Positions 17,459-26,184 of a stretch of DNA of 64,000 nt are shown piece after piece. A model generated the notes under the pieces. It did not search any database, was not told the DNA's origin, and saw only the letters and a program-made list of their open reading frames with translations. Both the position numbers and the translations under genes were made by a program. Source of the stretch: Nonomuraea cavernae (GTDB lineage: Bacteria; Actinomycetota; Actinomycetes; Streptosporangiales; Streptosporangiaceae); contig NZ_BMNH01000016.1 in the NCBI RefSeq assembly GCF_014646355.1, positions 62,510 through 126,509 of the forward strand, written 5' to 3'. Positions within the stretch are counted from its first letter, which is position 1; the number at the start of each line of letters is the position of its first letter.

Positions 17459-18556
17459 TCACCACTCGCGGCGGTCGTCGCGGTCGTCGTACTGGTCGGG
17501 ACGTAGCCGCTCGCCGGTGGAGAACATCGGATCGCCCACGTACGGGCGCGAGATGTCGGGCGTGCCGTGGTCGCGGGGATACGGGCTCGCCAGCGGGTCG
17601 AGGGGGTCGATCTGGGGCTGGTAGCCCTGGTAGCCGTCCTGACCGGGGTAGCGGTCGCGGCCGGCCGCCGGGGCGGGGGCCTGGCGCCTGCCCGCGCCGG
17701 GGATGCCGTGCATCGGGGTGCCGAGCCCGGCCGCGCCCGGGACCTCGCGCGAGGGCGGCGGTGGCTGCTGCTGGTAGCCGTAGTCGCTCGGCGCGGGGCG
17801 GTCCTGACGCGGCGCCGGATAGGACTGGGCGGCCTGGGAGGGGAAGCCCAGCGGATCGGTCGACGGCGCCACCGGACGGCCGTCGGGCAGCTGGTAGTGC
17901 GGATGGGTCTCGTGGCCGCCGGCCATGTACTGCGGGCCGGAGAAGGGCTCGGGGTCCAGGGTGTACGGCCGGCCGCCGAAGGTGTCGGGCTCGGCGTACT
18001 GCGGGCCGGAGAACGGCTCCGCCCGGGCGGGCTCCCGGTAGGCGGGGATCGGCTCGCCCGTGTGCGGATCGGCGTACTGGGGGCCGGTGAAGGGGCTCCG
18101 CTCGCCGTACTGCGGGGTCGGCGCGTCGCGGGGCGCGACCGGCTCCGGATAGGAGGCCACCAGCTTGTCCTGGTGGGCCGGCCCCCTGGCGACGAGCACG
18201 TCGTTGGGCGCGGTCGTCGGCCGCTCGTCATGCTGCGGCGGCGGGGGCTGCAGGCCGTGGGCCGGGGGCCGATGATACTGGCCGGTGCCGGGGATCGCCT
18301 CGGTCACCGGATCCTGCTCGGGCACGGCGGGCTGCTCGCCGCTGGCCTCCGCGTAGCCGTCGTCGAGCGTGTCGAGCAGGCGCCCCACGTCGTCCATCGG
18401 CATGCGGAAGCTGGCCGTGCACATCTCCCCTCGCCACAGGCTGAGCACGAGGGTGCCCTCATGCCAGGTGACCCGGAGGCAACGTTCCTGACCTCTGGCA
18501 TCGAAGAACACTTCACCGAACGACGGCAACGGGACAACTTCCGACATGGCAGACAT
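17459..18556 (-). CDS. Pro/Tyr-rich low-complexity protein of unknown function
   Basis: The product is 365 residues. The first ~75 form a compact, conserved-looking domain (FFDARGQERCLRVTWHEGTLVLSLWRGEMCTASFRMPMDDV). The rest is disordered, rich in Pro, Gln, Tyr and Asp, with an imperfect repeat PFSGPQYAEPD (SPFTGPQYADPHTG, EPFSGPQYAEPDTF, EPFSGPQYMAGG). No signal peptide or membrane span was seen. Two starts (18556 and 18547) are possible. The disordered tail looks like a phase-separation or protein-scaffold region; that is speculative. Not assigned to a family. Confidence 0.8.
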   Translation of the reverse strand: MSAMSEVVPLPSFGEVFFDARGQERCLRVTWHEGTLVLSLWRGEMCTASFRMPMDDVGRLLDTLDDGYAEASGEQPAVPEQDPVTEAIPGTGQYHRPPAHGLQPPPPQHDERPTTAPNDVLVARGPAHQDKLVASYPEPVAPRDAPTPQYGERSPFTGPQYADPHTGEPIPAYREPARAEPFSGPQYAEPDTFGGRPYTLDPEPFSGPQYMAGGHETHPHYQLPDGRPVAPSTDPLGFPSQAAQSYPAPRQDRPAPSDYGYQQQPPPPSREVPGAAGLGTPMHGIPGAGRRQAPAPAAGRDRYPGQDGYQGYQPQIDPLDPLASPYPRDHGTPDISRPYVGDPMFSTGERLRPDQYDDRDDRREW

Positions 18557-18783
18557 ATTGCTTTAACCAGCCTTTATTCGTCCACTCAACCCCGGAAAAC
18601 CCTACTTAACCGGACTCCCCGCCCTCATCTTGGGTCCATCTGGTCGCATCTGGAAGCTCCTAGACGGACAGGTTGGAGTTCCGGTCGTTCAGTGTGCCAC
18701 GCATCCCGCCGTCCAGGCCCGGGAACGCCGGGATGCGTATGCCCCGTCACACCGCGTTCGGCGCGGCGACCCCGGAATGCCGG

Positions 18784-18789
18784 TAGCGT
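18784..18789 (+). promoter_or_regulatory. Leaderless-type -10 box for DinG-like helicase
   Basis: TAGCGT lies 8 nt before the GTG at 18798 with no ribosome-binding site. The ATG at 18777 lies upstream of this box and would not be in the transcript if this promoter is used. Confidence 0.45.
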
Positions 18790-18797
18790 TTAGTGCC

Positions 18798-20768
18798 GTG
18801 CCGGACTCCCATCTCCCGTCAGTCGAACACCTGCTCAGCGCCGCGGTCAACGCTCTCGGAGGGAGCGAGCGCCAGGGCCAGATCACGATGACGAAGGCCG
18901 TCCAGCGGGCCGTCGACGAAGAAGAGCATCTAGCGGTCCAGGCGGGCACCGGCACCGGCAAGTCACTCGCCTACCTGGTGCCCTCCATCCGGCACGCCAT
19001 GGACACCGACACCACGGTCGTGATCTCCACCGCCACCATCGCGCTGCAGCGCCAGCTGGTCGACCGCGACCTGCCCCGGCTGTCCGAGGCCCTGGCCAAG
19101 GAGCTGCCGCACGAGCCGTCGTTCTCCATCCTCAAGGGCCGCCGCAACTACCTGTGCCGCTACAAGGCGACCGCCGGCTGGCCCGAGGAGGACGAGCAGG
19201 ACCAGCTGTTCGACGCGCGCGAGGTCAGCGCGACCGGGCGGATGGTGCAGCGCATCCAGGAGTGGGCCGAGGAGACCGAGACGGGCGACCGCGACGAGCT
19301 GGTGCCCGGGGTCAGCGAGCAGGCCTGGCGGCAGTTCTCGGTGAGCGCCCAGGAGTGCCTGGGCGCCACCCGCTGCCCGAGCGGCGCCGAGTGCTTCGCC
19401 GAGCTGGCCAGGGCCAAGGCCGGCGAGGTCGACGTGGTCGTCACCAACCACGCGCTGCTGGCGATCGACGCGATGAGCGAGATGTCGGTGCTGCCCGAAC
19501 ATGATCTCGTGGTCGTCGACGAGGCACACGAGCTGGTCGACCGGGTCACCTCGGTGGTGACCGGCGAGCTGTCGGACGTCTCGGTGGCGCTGGCCGTGCG
19601 CCGCGTGGGCCGGCTGATCGAGCAGCCGATCGCCGACCAGTTGCTGGAGGCCGGCGAAGACCTCAAGGCGCTGCTGGCCGCCGCGCCGGCGGGCCGGGTC
19701 GACGAGCTGCCCGAGGTGCTCGGGCTCACGCTGGCCCTGCTGCGCGACACCTCGGCCCGCTGCGTCACGGCGCTGGGGCCGCGTGGCGGCGACAAGGACG
19801 ACCCCGACAAGGCGGGCCAGCGCAAGGCGGCGTTCACCGCGCTCGACGAGGTCCACGACACCGCCGTGCGCATGCTGGAGGCCTACGGCCACGCCACCGA
19901 GGCCGACCGGGCCGAGGTGGTCTGGCTCGACTCCGGCACCGACCGGCGCCCGCCGACGCTGCGCGTCGCGCCGCTCAACGTCGGCGGCATGCTGCGCGAG
20001 CGGCTCTTCGGCGACCGCACCGTCGTGCTCACCTCCGCCACGCTGGCGCTGGGCGGCACGTTCGACGCCATGGCCATGCAGTGGGGGCTCGGCAAGGGCG
20101 AGTGGCAGGGCATCGACGTCGGCTCGCCGTTCGACCATCCCCGGGCCGGCATCCTCTACGTCGCCAAACACCTGCCCCAGCCGGGCCGCGACGGGCTGCC
20201 CCAGGCCTACCTCGACGAGATCACCGAGCTGATCCAGGCCGCGGGCGGCCGCACACTGGGCCTGTTCTCCTCCATGCGGGCCGCCAAGGCCGCCACCGAG
20301 GCGCTGCGCGACCGGCTCGACGTGCCGCTGCTCTGCCAGGGCGACGACTCGACCATGCTGCTCGTCAAGCAGTTCGCCGAAGACGAGACGACCTGCCTGT
20401 TCGGCACCCTGTCGCTCTGGCAGGGCGTCGACGTGCCCGGCCCGTCGCTGCGCCTGGTCATCATCGACCGGGTGCCGTTCCCTCGTCCCGACGACCCGCT
20501 CACCTCGGCCCGGCAGCGGCACGTGGCGGCCAAGGGCGGCAACGGCTTCATGACGGTCGCGGCCAACCACGCGGCACTCCTCCTGGCCCAGGGCACAGGC
20601 CGGCTGCTGCGGTCACAACACGACAAGGGCGTCATCGCGGTGCTCGACCCGCGCCTGGCGACCGCCCGCTACAGCGGCTTCCTGCTGGGCTCGCTGCCGC
20701 CCTTCTGGCGCACCACCGACCCCGCCATCCCCCGCTCCGCGCTCAAGCGCCTGGCGGCCGAGAGCTGA
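18798..20768 (+). CDS. dinG: ATP-dependent DNA helicase, DinG/XPD-like
   Basis: This 656-residue superfamily 2 helicase unwinds 5'-3' duplexes or D-/R-loops. Walker A is VQAGTGTGKSLAYLVP and the DEAH box is VVVDEAHELVDR. Four Cys typical of the Fe-S cluster of XPD-like helicases are present (around YLCRYKATAGW, QECLGATRCPSGAECFAEL). The C-terminal motor has VLTSATLALGG, LFGTLSLWQGVDVPG and QGTGRLLRS. The GTG at 18798 was preferred because of the -10 box; the ATG at 18777 is a second option. It stands alone and ends at a large inverted repeat. Confidence 0.92.
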   Translation: MPDSHLPSVEHLLSAAVNALGGSERQGQITMTKAVQRAVDEEEHLAVQAGTGTGKSLAYLVPSIRHAMDTDTTVVISTATIALQRQLVDRDLPRLSEALAKELPHEPSFSILKGRRNYLCRYKATAGWPEEDEQDQLFDAREVSATGRMVQRIQEWAEETETGDRDELVPGVSEQAWRQFSVSAQECLGATRCPSGAECFAELARAKAGEVDVVVTNHALLAIDAMSEMSVLPEHDLVVVDEAHELVDRVTSVVTGELSDVSVALAVRRVGRLIEQPIADQLLEAGEDLKALLAAAPAGRVDELPEVLGLTLALLRDTSARCVTALGPRGGDKDDPDKAGQRKAAFTALDEVHDTAVRMLEAYGHATEADRAEVVWLDSGTDRRPPTLRVAPLNVGGMLRERLFGDRTVVLTSATLALGGTFDAMAMQWGLGKGEWQGIDVGSPFDHPRAGILYVAKHLPQPGRDGLPQAYLDEITELIQAAGGRTLGLFSSMRAAKAATEALRDRLDVPLLCQGDDSTMLLVKQFAEDETTCLFGTLSLWQGVDVPGPSLRLVIIDRVPFPRPDDPLTSARQRHVAAKGGNGFMTVAANHAALLLAQGTGRLLRSQHDKGVIAVLDPRLATARYSGFLLGSLPPFWRTTDPAIPRSALKRLAAES

Positions 20769-20839
20769 CCCGGCCGTACGAGCTCGGCCTGCGCACAGGG
20801 TCGGCCGCACTCATTCCGCTGTGCAGAGGGGCGGCCGGG
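20769..20839. terminator. Bidirectional hairpin between convergent dinG and SGNH genes
   Basis: Nested inverted repeats: CCCGGCCG (20769-20776) pairs with CGGCCGGG (20832-20839), and inside it GCACAG (20793-20798) pairs with CTGTGC (20819-20824). It begins directly after the helicase stop and lies just before the hydrolase stop, so it is well placed to end both transcripts. There is no T tract. Confidence 0.5.
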
Positions 20840-20847
20840 CACGGACC

Positions 20848-21606
20848 TCAAGGCCCCCAGGGCAGCAGGTCGGGGCGCTTGGGGTCGACACCGTCGCCGG
20901 AGGAGGTGCCGCGCAGCCGGCGGGTCACCCAGGGCACCAGGTGCTCGCGGATCCACTGCGCGTCCTCGCGCCGCCTGGCCCGCGGATCGACCGAACGCTC
21001 CGGCCACACCTTGCGCCAGTCGTCGAACGGCACGCCCAGCACATCGAGCACCCGGGCGGCGACCAGCCGATGGCCGTCCTCGTTCATGTGGAGCCGGTCG
21101 TCGCCCCAGGCCCGCCAGTCGCGCAGGCCCTGCATCGACCACTGGTCGACCAGCCGGCAGCCGTAGAGGTCGGCGATCGAGCGTACGTGCAGGTAGAAGA
21201 CGGCGAAACGGCCGCGCAGGCGGCGCATCAGCGGCGTGTCGCGCGGATCGACCCCGGTGAACAGCAGCACCTCGGCGCCGCCCGCCCGCAACTCGCGCAC
21301 GGCTCGCGCGAGGGTCTTGGCCATCGCGTCGGGGTCGCAGCCCGGCCGGAGCAGGTCGTTGCCGCCCGCGCAGAGGCTGACCAGGTCGGGGGCCATCTCG
21401 ACGGCGACCGGCACCTGCTCGGTGACGATCTGGTCGAGCAGCCTGCCCCGCACCGCCGGGTTGGCGTAACGGAACGCGGGGTCGTCGGCGGCGAGCCGCT
21501 CGGCGACCCGGTCGGCCCAGCCTCGGTAGCGGCCGTCGGGGCCGACGTCGTTGAGCCCCTCGGTGAAGCTGTCACCGAGTGCCACGAAGGAGCCGTAGCG
21601 CCTCAT
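20848..21606 (-). CDS. SGNH/GDSL-family esterase-lipase
   Basis: This 252-residue cytoplasmic hydrolase (no signal peptide) carries block I ALGDSFTEG with the nucleophile Ser, the block III GGND, and block V DRLHMNEDGH with catalytic Asp and His. The substrate is unknown; related proteins are esterases. It is downstream of aroB on the same strand but separated by a 142-nt repeat-containing gap, so joint transcription is possible yet weak. Confidence 0.92.
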   Translation of the reverse strand: MRRYGSFVALGDSFTEGLNDVGPDGRYRGWADRVAERLAADDPAFRYANPAVRGRLLDQIVTEQVPVAVEMAPDLVSLCAGGNDLLRPGCDPDAMAKTLARAVRELRAGGAEVLLFTGVDPRDTPLMRRLRGRFAVFYLHVRSIADLYGCRLVDQWSMQGLRDWRAWGDDRLHMNEDGHRLVAARVLDVLGVPFDDWRKVWPERSVDPRARRREDAQWIREHLVPWVTRRLRGTSSGDGVDPKRPDLLPWGP

Positions 21607-21623
21607 CGCCCCACGCCCGTCTC

Positions 21624-21730
21624 CGCCGGACCCTGCCGAACCGCCGGACCTGCGGGAACCGCTCGGCCTGCCGGCGCCGCCGGACCTGCGGGGCCCACCG
21701 GACCTGCCGGGACCGCCGGACCTGCCGGGC
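21624..21730. repeat. Imperfect ~15-nt GC repeat array between aroB and SGNH gene
   Basis: About seven degenerate copies of the core CCGGACCTGCCGGG fill this intergenic stretch. Read on the plus strand they give collagen-like GPAGPAG codons, but there is no start, ribosome-binding site or domain, so I regard it as noncoding. Confidence 0.65.
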
Positions 21731-21748
21731 TTGGCCGATCTTCCGGGG

Positions 21749-22825
21749 TCACTGGGTGACCGCCTGGTAGGCGGCTTCCAGCAGCTCCTCCGGCGGGCCT
21801 TCGAGCCGCGCGGGCTCGGCCAGGCCGTCGAGCACGACGAACCGCTGCTCGGCCCCGCGGTTCTTCTTGTCCAGCCGCATGTGATCGCGCAGCTGCGGCC
21901 AGGCGTCGGCGCGGTAGGCGGTGGGCAGCCCGACCGAGGTCAGGATCGACCTGGTGCGCTCGACCAGATCGGCCCCCACGCGGCCGTCGAGCCTGGACAG
22001 CTCGGCGGCGTAGACCATGCCGATGGCGACGGCCTCGCCGTGACGCATGTGGTAGTGCTCGGCGCGTTCGATGGCGTGGGCGAGCGTGTGACCGTAGTTG
22101 AGGATCTCGCGCAGCCCCGCCTCACGCAGATCGGCGCCGACCACGTCGGCCTTGACCCGGATCTTGCGCTCGATCAGCTCGCGGGTGTGGCGTCCATCGG
22201 GCCGGGTGGCCGCCTCGGGGTCTTCCTCGACCAGCGCCAGGATGGCCGGGTCGGCGATGAAGCCGCCCTTGATGATCTCGGCGAGCCCGGCGACGTAGTC
22301 GGCACGCGGCAGGCTCTGCAGCGTCGCGAGGTCGCAGAGCACCCCGGCGGGAGGCAGGAAGGTGCCGACGAGGTTCTTGCCCTCGGGGGTGTCGATGCCG
22401 TTCTTGCCGCCGACCGCCGCGTCGACCATGGCGAGCAGCGTGGTCGGGACGAACACCACCTGGACGCCGCGCAGCCAGGTGCCGGCGACGAACCCCGCCA
22501 GGTCGGTGGTGGCTCCCCCGCCGACGCCCACCACGGCGTCGGAGCGCGTCACCCCGTAGCGGCCGAGCGCCGACCACAGCTGGGCGGCCACCTCGACGGA
22601 TTTGGCCTGCTCGCCGTCGGGCACCGGCAGCGCCACCACGTCGAGGCCGGCGTCGGACAGCGCCGCGCACACCGGGCGGGAGATCTCGGGCAGGCCGGCC
22701 GGGTGGATCACCGCGACCGTGCGCACCCCCGGCCTGAACAGGCCGGGCAGCTCGCCCAGCACGCCCGCGCCGACCACCACGTCATAGGGGCTGTCGCCGC
22801 GCACGGCGATCCTCGTGGCGGTCAT
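21749..22825 (-). CDS. aroB: 3-Dehydroquinate synthase
   Basis: This 358-residue NAD- and zinc-dependent enzyme makes 3-dehydroquinate from DAHP, the second step of the shikimate pathway. The NAD-binding motif GVGGGATTDLAGFVAGTW, PTTLLAMVDAAVGGKNGID and the metal ligands in YGHTLAHAIE and HGEAVAIGM are all present. The length is normal. Its ATG overlaps the aroK stop by 4 nt (ATGA), so it is translationally coupled in the order aroC-aroK-aroB. Confidence 0.97.
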   Translation of the reverse strand: MTATRIAVRGDSPYDVVVGAGVLGELPGLFRPGVRTVAVIHPAGLPEISRPVCAALSDAGLDVVALPVPDGEQAKSVEVAAQLWSALGRYGVTRSDAVVGVGGGATTDLAGFVAGTWLRGVQVVFVPTTLLAMVDAAVGGKNGIDTPEGKNLVGTFLPPAGVLCDLATLQSLPRADYVAGLAEIIKGGFIADPAILALVEEDPEAATRPDGRHTRELIERKIRVKADVVGADLREAGLREILNYGHTLAHAIERAEHYHMRHGEAVAIGMVYAAELSRLDGRVGADLVERTRSILTSVGLPTAYRADAWPQLRDHMRLDKKNRGAEQRFVVLDGLAEPARLEGPPEELLEAAYQAVTQ

Positions 22826-23322
22826 CGGCCGAGCCCCTCGACGATCTCGTCGGCCAGCTCCTCGACCTCGCGCTTGTCGGTCACCACGGTGATCGTCGCG
22901 AGCCGCTCGTAGATGGGCCGCCGCTCCTCCATGAGCTTCTTCAGCTGGCTGCGCGGGCTGAGCACGAGCAGCGGCCGGGCCGAGGCGAGGCCCACCCGCT
23001 GCACCGCGTCGGACAGGCCCACCTGGAGGTAGACGACGGGCCGGTCGGCGAGCAGCTCCTGGGCCTCCTCGCGCAGCACGGCCCCGCCGCCGACGGACAG
23101 CACGCCGTCGTGCTCGGCCAGCGCCTGCCGCAGCGCCCGCAGCTCCAGCTCGCGGAAGTGCGCCTCGCCGTCCTCGACGAAGATGTCGGCCACGGGCTTG
23201 CCCGCGACGGCCTCCACGTCGGCGTCGGTGTCGCGGAAGGGCACGCCGAGCCGCTCGGCGAGCAGGCGGCCGAGGGTGGTCTTGCCGGACCCGGGCGGGC
23301 CGATCAGCACGGCCTTGATCAT
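22822..23322 (-). CDS. aroK: Shikimate kinase
   Basis: This 166-residue enzyme phosphorylates shikimate at the 3-hydroxyl. The Walker A LIGPPGSGKTTLGRLLAERL is near the N-terminus, then DTDADVEAVAG with shikimate-binding Asp, FRELE with Arg, and SVGGGAVL. It overlaps aroC by 4 nt (ATGA) and aroB by 4 nt. Start ATG at 23322; upstream codons in the frame are noncoding. Confidence 0.97.
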   Translation of the reverse strand: MIKAVLIGPPGSGKTTLGRLLAERLGVPFRDTDADVEAVAGKPVADIFVEDGEAHFRELELRALRQALAEHDGVLSVGGGAVLREEAQELLADRPVVYLQVGLSDAVQRVGLASARPLLVLSPRSQLKKLMEERRPIYERLATITVVTDKREVEELADEIVEGLGR

Positions 23323-24500
23323 TTGATCACCATTGAGGAGAGGTAGCCGGACAGGTTGCGGGCGACTTCCTCGACGGAGTCGCCACCGAACTTCTCGAGC
23401 GCCGCGTCGGCCAGCACCAGCGCGACCATCGCCTCGGCGACGATGCCCGCCGCCGGGACCGCGCAGACGTCGGACCGCTCGTGGTGGGCCTGGGCCGCCT
23501 CGCCGGTCTTGACGTCGATCGTGGCCAGCGCCCGGGGCACCGTGGAGATCGGCTTCATGGCGGCGCTGACGCGCAGGATCTCGCCGTTGGTCATGCCGCC
23601 CTCGACACCGCCCGCGCGGTTGGTGATGCGGCGCACCCCGTCTTCGGCGGTGTAGGCGATCTCGTCGTGGGCGCGCGAGCCGGGCCGGCGGGCCGTCTCG
23701 AAGCCGTCGCCGACCGCCACGCCCTTGATCGCCTGGATGCCCATGAGCGCGCCGGCCAGCCGGGAGTCGAGGCGGCGGTCCCAGTGGGTGTAGCTGCCGA
23801 GGCCGGGCGGCAGGTTGTAGGCGAGCACCTCGACCACGCCGCCGAGCGTGTCGCCGTCCTTGTGCGCCTTGTCGATGACGGCCACCATGGCGGCGCTGCC
23901 CTCGGGGTCGGCGCACCTGACCGGGTCGGCGTCGATCCGCGGCAGGTCGCCCGGCCCCGGGAGCGTCTCGGCCGGGGTGGACGCCTCGCCGATGGAGACC
24001 ACGTGACTGACGATGTCGACGCCGAGCGCCTGCTTGAGGAAGCGCCTGGCCACCTCGCCGAGCGCCACCCTGGCGGCGGTCTCGCGGGCGCTGGCCCGGT
24101 CGAGGACCTGGCGGGCGTCGTCGAAGCCGTATTTCTGCATGCCGGCCAGGTCGGCGTGGCCCGGACGGGGCCGCGAGCGCGGCGCGTTGCGCGCCAGCCC
24201 TTCCAGCTCCTCGGGGTCGACCGGGTCGGCCGCCATGACCTTCGCCCACTTGGGCCACTCGGTGTTGCCGATGCGGATCGCGACCGGGCTGCCCATGGTG
24301 CGGCCGTGGCGGACGCCACCGATGATCGTCACCTGGTCCTGCTCGAACTTCATCCGGGCGCCCCGGCCGTAGCCGAGGCGGCGGCGGCGCAGCGCCTCGT
24401 CGATCGCGGCCGTGGTCACCTCGACCCCCGCGGGCAGGCCTTCCATGACGGCAACGAGCTCCGGGCCGTGAGACTCTCCGGCGGTCAACCAGCGCAACAT
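23319..24500 (-). CDS. aroC: Chorismate synthase
   Basis: This 393-residue FMN-dependent enzyme converts 5-enolpyruvylshikimate-3-phosphate to chorismate. The start MLRWLTAGESHGPELVAVMEG is the family signature; GGMTNGE and the RSDVCAVPAA motif near the C-terminus are present. It is the first gene of the aro trio, 44 nt after the prepilin peptidase on the same strand. aroE is not in this window. Confidence 0.97.
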   Translation of the reverse strand: MLRWLTAGESHGPELVAVMEGLPAGVEVTTAAIDEALRRRRLGYGRGARMKFEQDQVTIIGGVRHGRTMGSPVAIRIGNTEWPKWAKVMAADPVDPEELEGLARNAPRSRPRPGHADLAGMQKYGFDDARQVLDRASARETAARVALGEVARRFLKQALGVDIVSHVVSIGEASTPAETLPGPGDLPRIDADPVRCADPEGSAAMVAVIDKAHKDGDTLGGVVEVLAYNLPPGLGSYTHWDRRLDSRLAGALMGIQAIKGVAVGDGFETARRPGSRAHDEIAYTAEDGVRRITNRAGGVEGGMTNGEILRVSAAMKPISTVPRALATIDVKTGEAAQAHHERSDVCAVPAAGIVAEAMVALVLADAALEKFGGDSVEEVARNLSGYLSSMVIK

Positions 24501-24544
24501 GCCTACAAGTCTTCCATGTGCCGCCTAGTGAGATGTCCGGGTGT

Positions 24545-25180
24545 TCAACTGCCGAGACAGAGACCGGTCAGGGCACCGAGCAGCATGAAGGGGCCGAGTG
24601 GGAACTCGGTGCGGCGCCCCGCCCGGCCGGTCGCGAGCAGCGTGACCGCGTAGAGGGCGCCGAGCAGTTGCCCGGCCACGGCGGCGAGCACCCAGGCGGG
24701 CCAGCCGAGCGCGCCGGTGGCCATGCCGATGAGCCCGGCCAGCTTCACGTCGCCGAGGCCCATGGCGGCGGGCCGGACGAACCACAGCACCCCGTAGACC
24801 GCCGCCAGCGCCACGCCGCCGAGCAGCGCCCGGGGCAGCTCACCGGTGGGGATCAGGGTCAGGGCCAGGATGGGGTACGACGGCAGCGTGATCACGTCCG
24901 GCAGCCGGAAGGTCCGCCAGTCGATGATCGCCAGGGCCGTGCCCGCCACGGCGAGATACACGTACGGCAGGCCCGCGCGCCAGGCGACCAGGACGGTCAC
25001 CACGGCCGTGGCCAGCTCGACGGCCGGCGGCCAGGCGGGCATCGGCACCGTGCGCAGCACGCCGGACATCGCGGCGCGGGCCTCGGCCCTGAGGTCGTCC
25101 GGATCGTCACCGAACGCGCCGGCTAATGTCCGGACATAACGGCCCGCGATGAGGCCGAGCAGCGCCACGAGTGCAACCAC
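24545..25180 (-). CDS. Prepilin peptidase (A24 family)
   Basis: This 211-residue membrane aspartyl protease cleaves type IV pilin-like leader peptides. The two catalytic Asp are in IIDWRTFRLPDVIT and in GLGDVKLAGLIG, the hallmark GxGDxKL motif. The N-terminal methyltransferase domain of PilD is absent, as in the short actinobacterial form. The start is GTG at 25180 with TAGGGT 6 nt upstream. A pilin or Tad system is not visible in the window. Confidence 0.92.
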   Translation of the reverse strand: MVALVALLGLIAGRYVRTLAGAFGDDPDDLRAEARAAMSGVLRTVPMPAWPPAVELATAVVTVLVAWRAGLPYVYLAVAGTALAIIDWRTFRLPDVITLPSYPILALTLIPTGELPRALLGGVALAAVYGVLWFVRPAAMGLGDVKLAGLIGMATGALGWPAWVLAAVAGQLLGALYAVTLLATGRAGRRTEFPLGPFMLLGALTGLCLGS

Positions 25181-25186
25181 GTGGCG

Positions 25187-25192
25187 ACCCTA
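25187..25192 (-). promoter_or_regulatory. Leaderless-type -10 box for prepilin peptidase-aro genes
   Basis: TAGGGT on the minus strand ends 6 nt before the GTG at 25180. It may drive the peptidase and the downstream aroC-aroK-aroB genes. Confidence 0.5.
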
Positions 25193-25316
25193 GTCCGGCG
25201 ACGTGCCCGCGCGGGTCCGTTCAGCGGCTTCGCCCGCAGTGACCCGGTCTGGGGCTGGGCCGTTCAGCGGCCTCGGATTCGACGCTTCCGGTGTGGTCGT
25301 GGGCTTCGCGGGATCA

Positions 25317-25859
25317 TCAGTGGGCTCGGCGGGCGAACCAGCGGCGTCTGCGGGCGGGCTCGGCGGGCTCGACCCGGGCCACGGTCACGCCGGACAGCCG
25401 GTCGAGCGTGCCCGACTCTGCCGCCGCGAGGGCCTCCAGCGCGGTGCCCTCGATCACGAACGGCACCGGCCCGGCCACGTCGACCACGACCGCGGCGGCC
25501 CGCTCGTGGACCGCCGCCTGGCAGACCTGGAGCGCGGTGGCCTGGATCGGCCGCGCGTCGGGCCGCCACCTGGTCAGCGCCTCGGTGCCGGTGAACGCGA
25601 GCACGGCCTCCCGGCCGTCCTTGCCGACGAGCTTGGGCAGCGCCATCTCGCTCTCCTTCTCCTGCCGCAGCCCGTGCTCACCCACCTCCGACTCGGTCAG
25701 CAGCGCGACCACGGGCACCAGGAGCCGGGAGCCGGTCAGCGCGGCCAGCACCTCGGCGGGGCCGGCGGCGTCGTCCTGGTAGGAGGCGAGGGCCGCGGCG
25801 ACGGCGGGCGCGGTGCTGCCGTCGTCGCCGGGGTCGAGAGGTCGTGGGATGCTCGGCAC
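25317..25859 (-). CDS. SseB-family protein
   Basis: The product is about 180 residues and resembles the SseB N-terminal domain: ASYQDDAAGPAEVLAALTGSRLLVPVVALLTE, then EMALPKLVGKDGREAVLAFTGTEALTRW, which are conserved in actinobacterial SseB-like proteins. The function is unclear. The GTG at 25859 was chosen because PSIPRPLDPGDDG is the usual start and TACTCT lies 8 nt before it; the frame is open for another 133 codons upstream, but that part crosses a repeat array and the antisense of a TnpB remnant and is not conserved protein. Confidence 0.75.
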   Translation of the reverse strand: MPSIPRPLDPGDDGSTAPAVAAALASYQDDAAGPAEVLAALTGSRLLVPVVALLTESEVGEHGLRQEKESEMALPKLVGKDGREAVLAFTGTEALTRWRPDARPIQATALQVCQAAVHERAAAVVVDVAGPVPFVIEGTALEALAAAESGTLDRLSGVTVARVEPAEPARRRRWFARRAH

Positions 25860-25867
25860 AGATCCCG

Positions 25868-25873
25868 AGAGTA
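25868..25873 (-). promoter_or_regulatory. Leaderless-type -10 box for SseB gene
   Basis: TACTCT on the minus strand ends 8 nt before the GTG at 25859, right at the border of the 50-nt repeat array. Confidence 0.35.
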
Positions 25874-25991
25874 CCCGCGCGCTTCGCCGGTCTCCCCCGC
25901 AGCCTCGCGCGGATCCGCTCGAACCCGCGCGCTCCAGCGGTCTCCCCCGCAGCCTCCGGCCATCCGAACGAACCCGCGCGCTCCGCCGGTC
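25873..25991. repeat. About 50-nt tandem repeat, 2.4 copies, next to TnpB remnant
   Basis: Copies begin with ACCCGCGCGCT at 25873, 25923 and 25972 and share GCGGTCTCCCCCGCAGCCTC. The third copy breaks off after the CGGTC part, exactly where the TnpB-derived sequence begins. The array separates the SseB gene from the remnant and may have been the recombination site that removed most of tnpB. Confidence 0.7.
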
Positions 25992-25992
25992 G

Positions 25993-26184
25993 AAACTCTG
26001 CTCGGCCTGCGGCGCCGTCACCAGATCCCTGCCGCTCAACGTCCGGAAGTGGACCTGCCCGTGCGGCGCGGTCCACGACCGGGACGTCAACGCCGCGATC
26101 AACATCCTGGCCGCCGGACGGGCGGACAGCCTGAACGCCTGCGGAGGTAAGATCCGCCGCCTAGCGGAAGACAGGGCCCGGTGA
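25993..26184 (+). pseudogene. 3' remnant of a TnpB (IS200/IS605 OrfB) gene
   Basis: About 63 codons remain of a gene that is normally about 400 codons long. They encode the C-terminal zinc ribbon (CSACGAV...WTCPCGAV) and RuvC-III motif with catalytic Asp (HDRDVNAAINIL), ending at a stop at 26184. Everything upstream is replaced by a 50-nt repeat, so the protein cannot be made. TnpB is an RNA-guided nuclease of IS605-type transposons. The remnant is on the opposite strand from the SseB gene and abuts a recognizable element right end. Confidence 0.85.

Noticed and set aside
20821..21759. Plus-strand frame with a collagen-like GPAGPAG end
   Set aside because: Most of it is antisense to the SGNH gene; the collagen part is the intergenic GC repeat.
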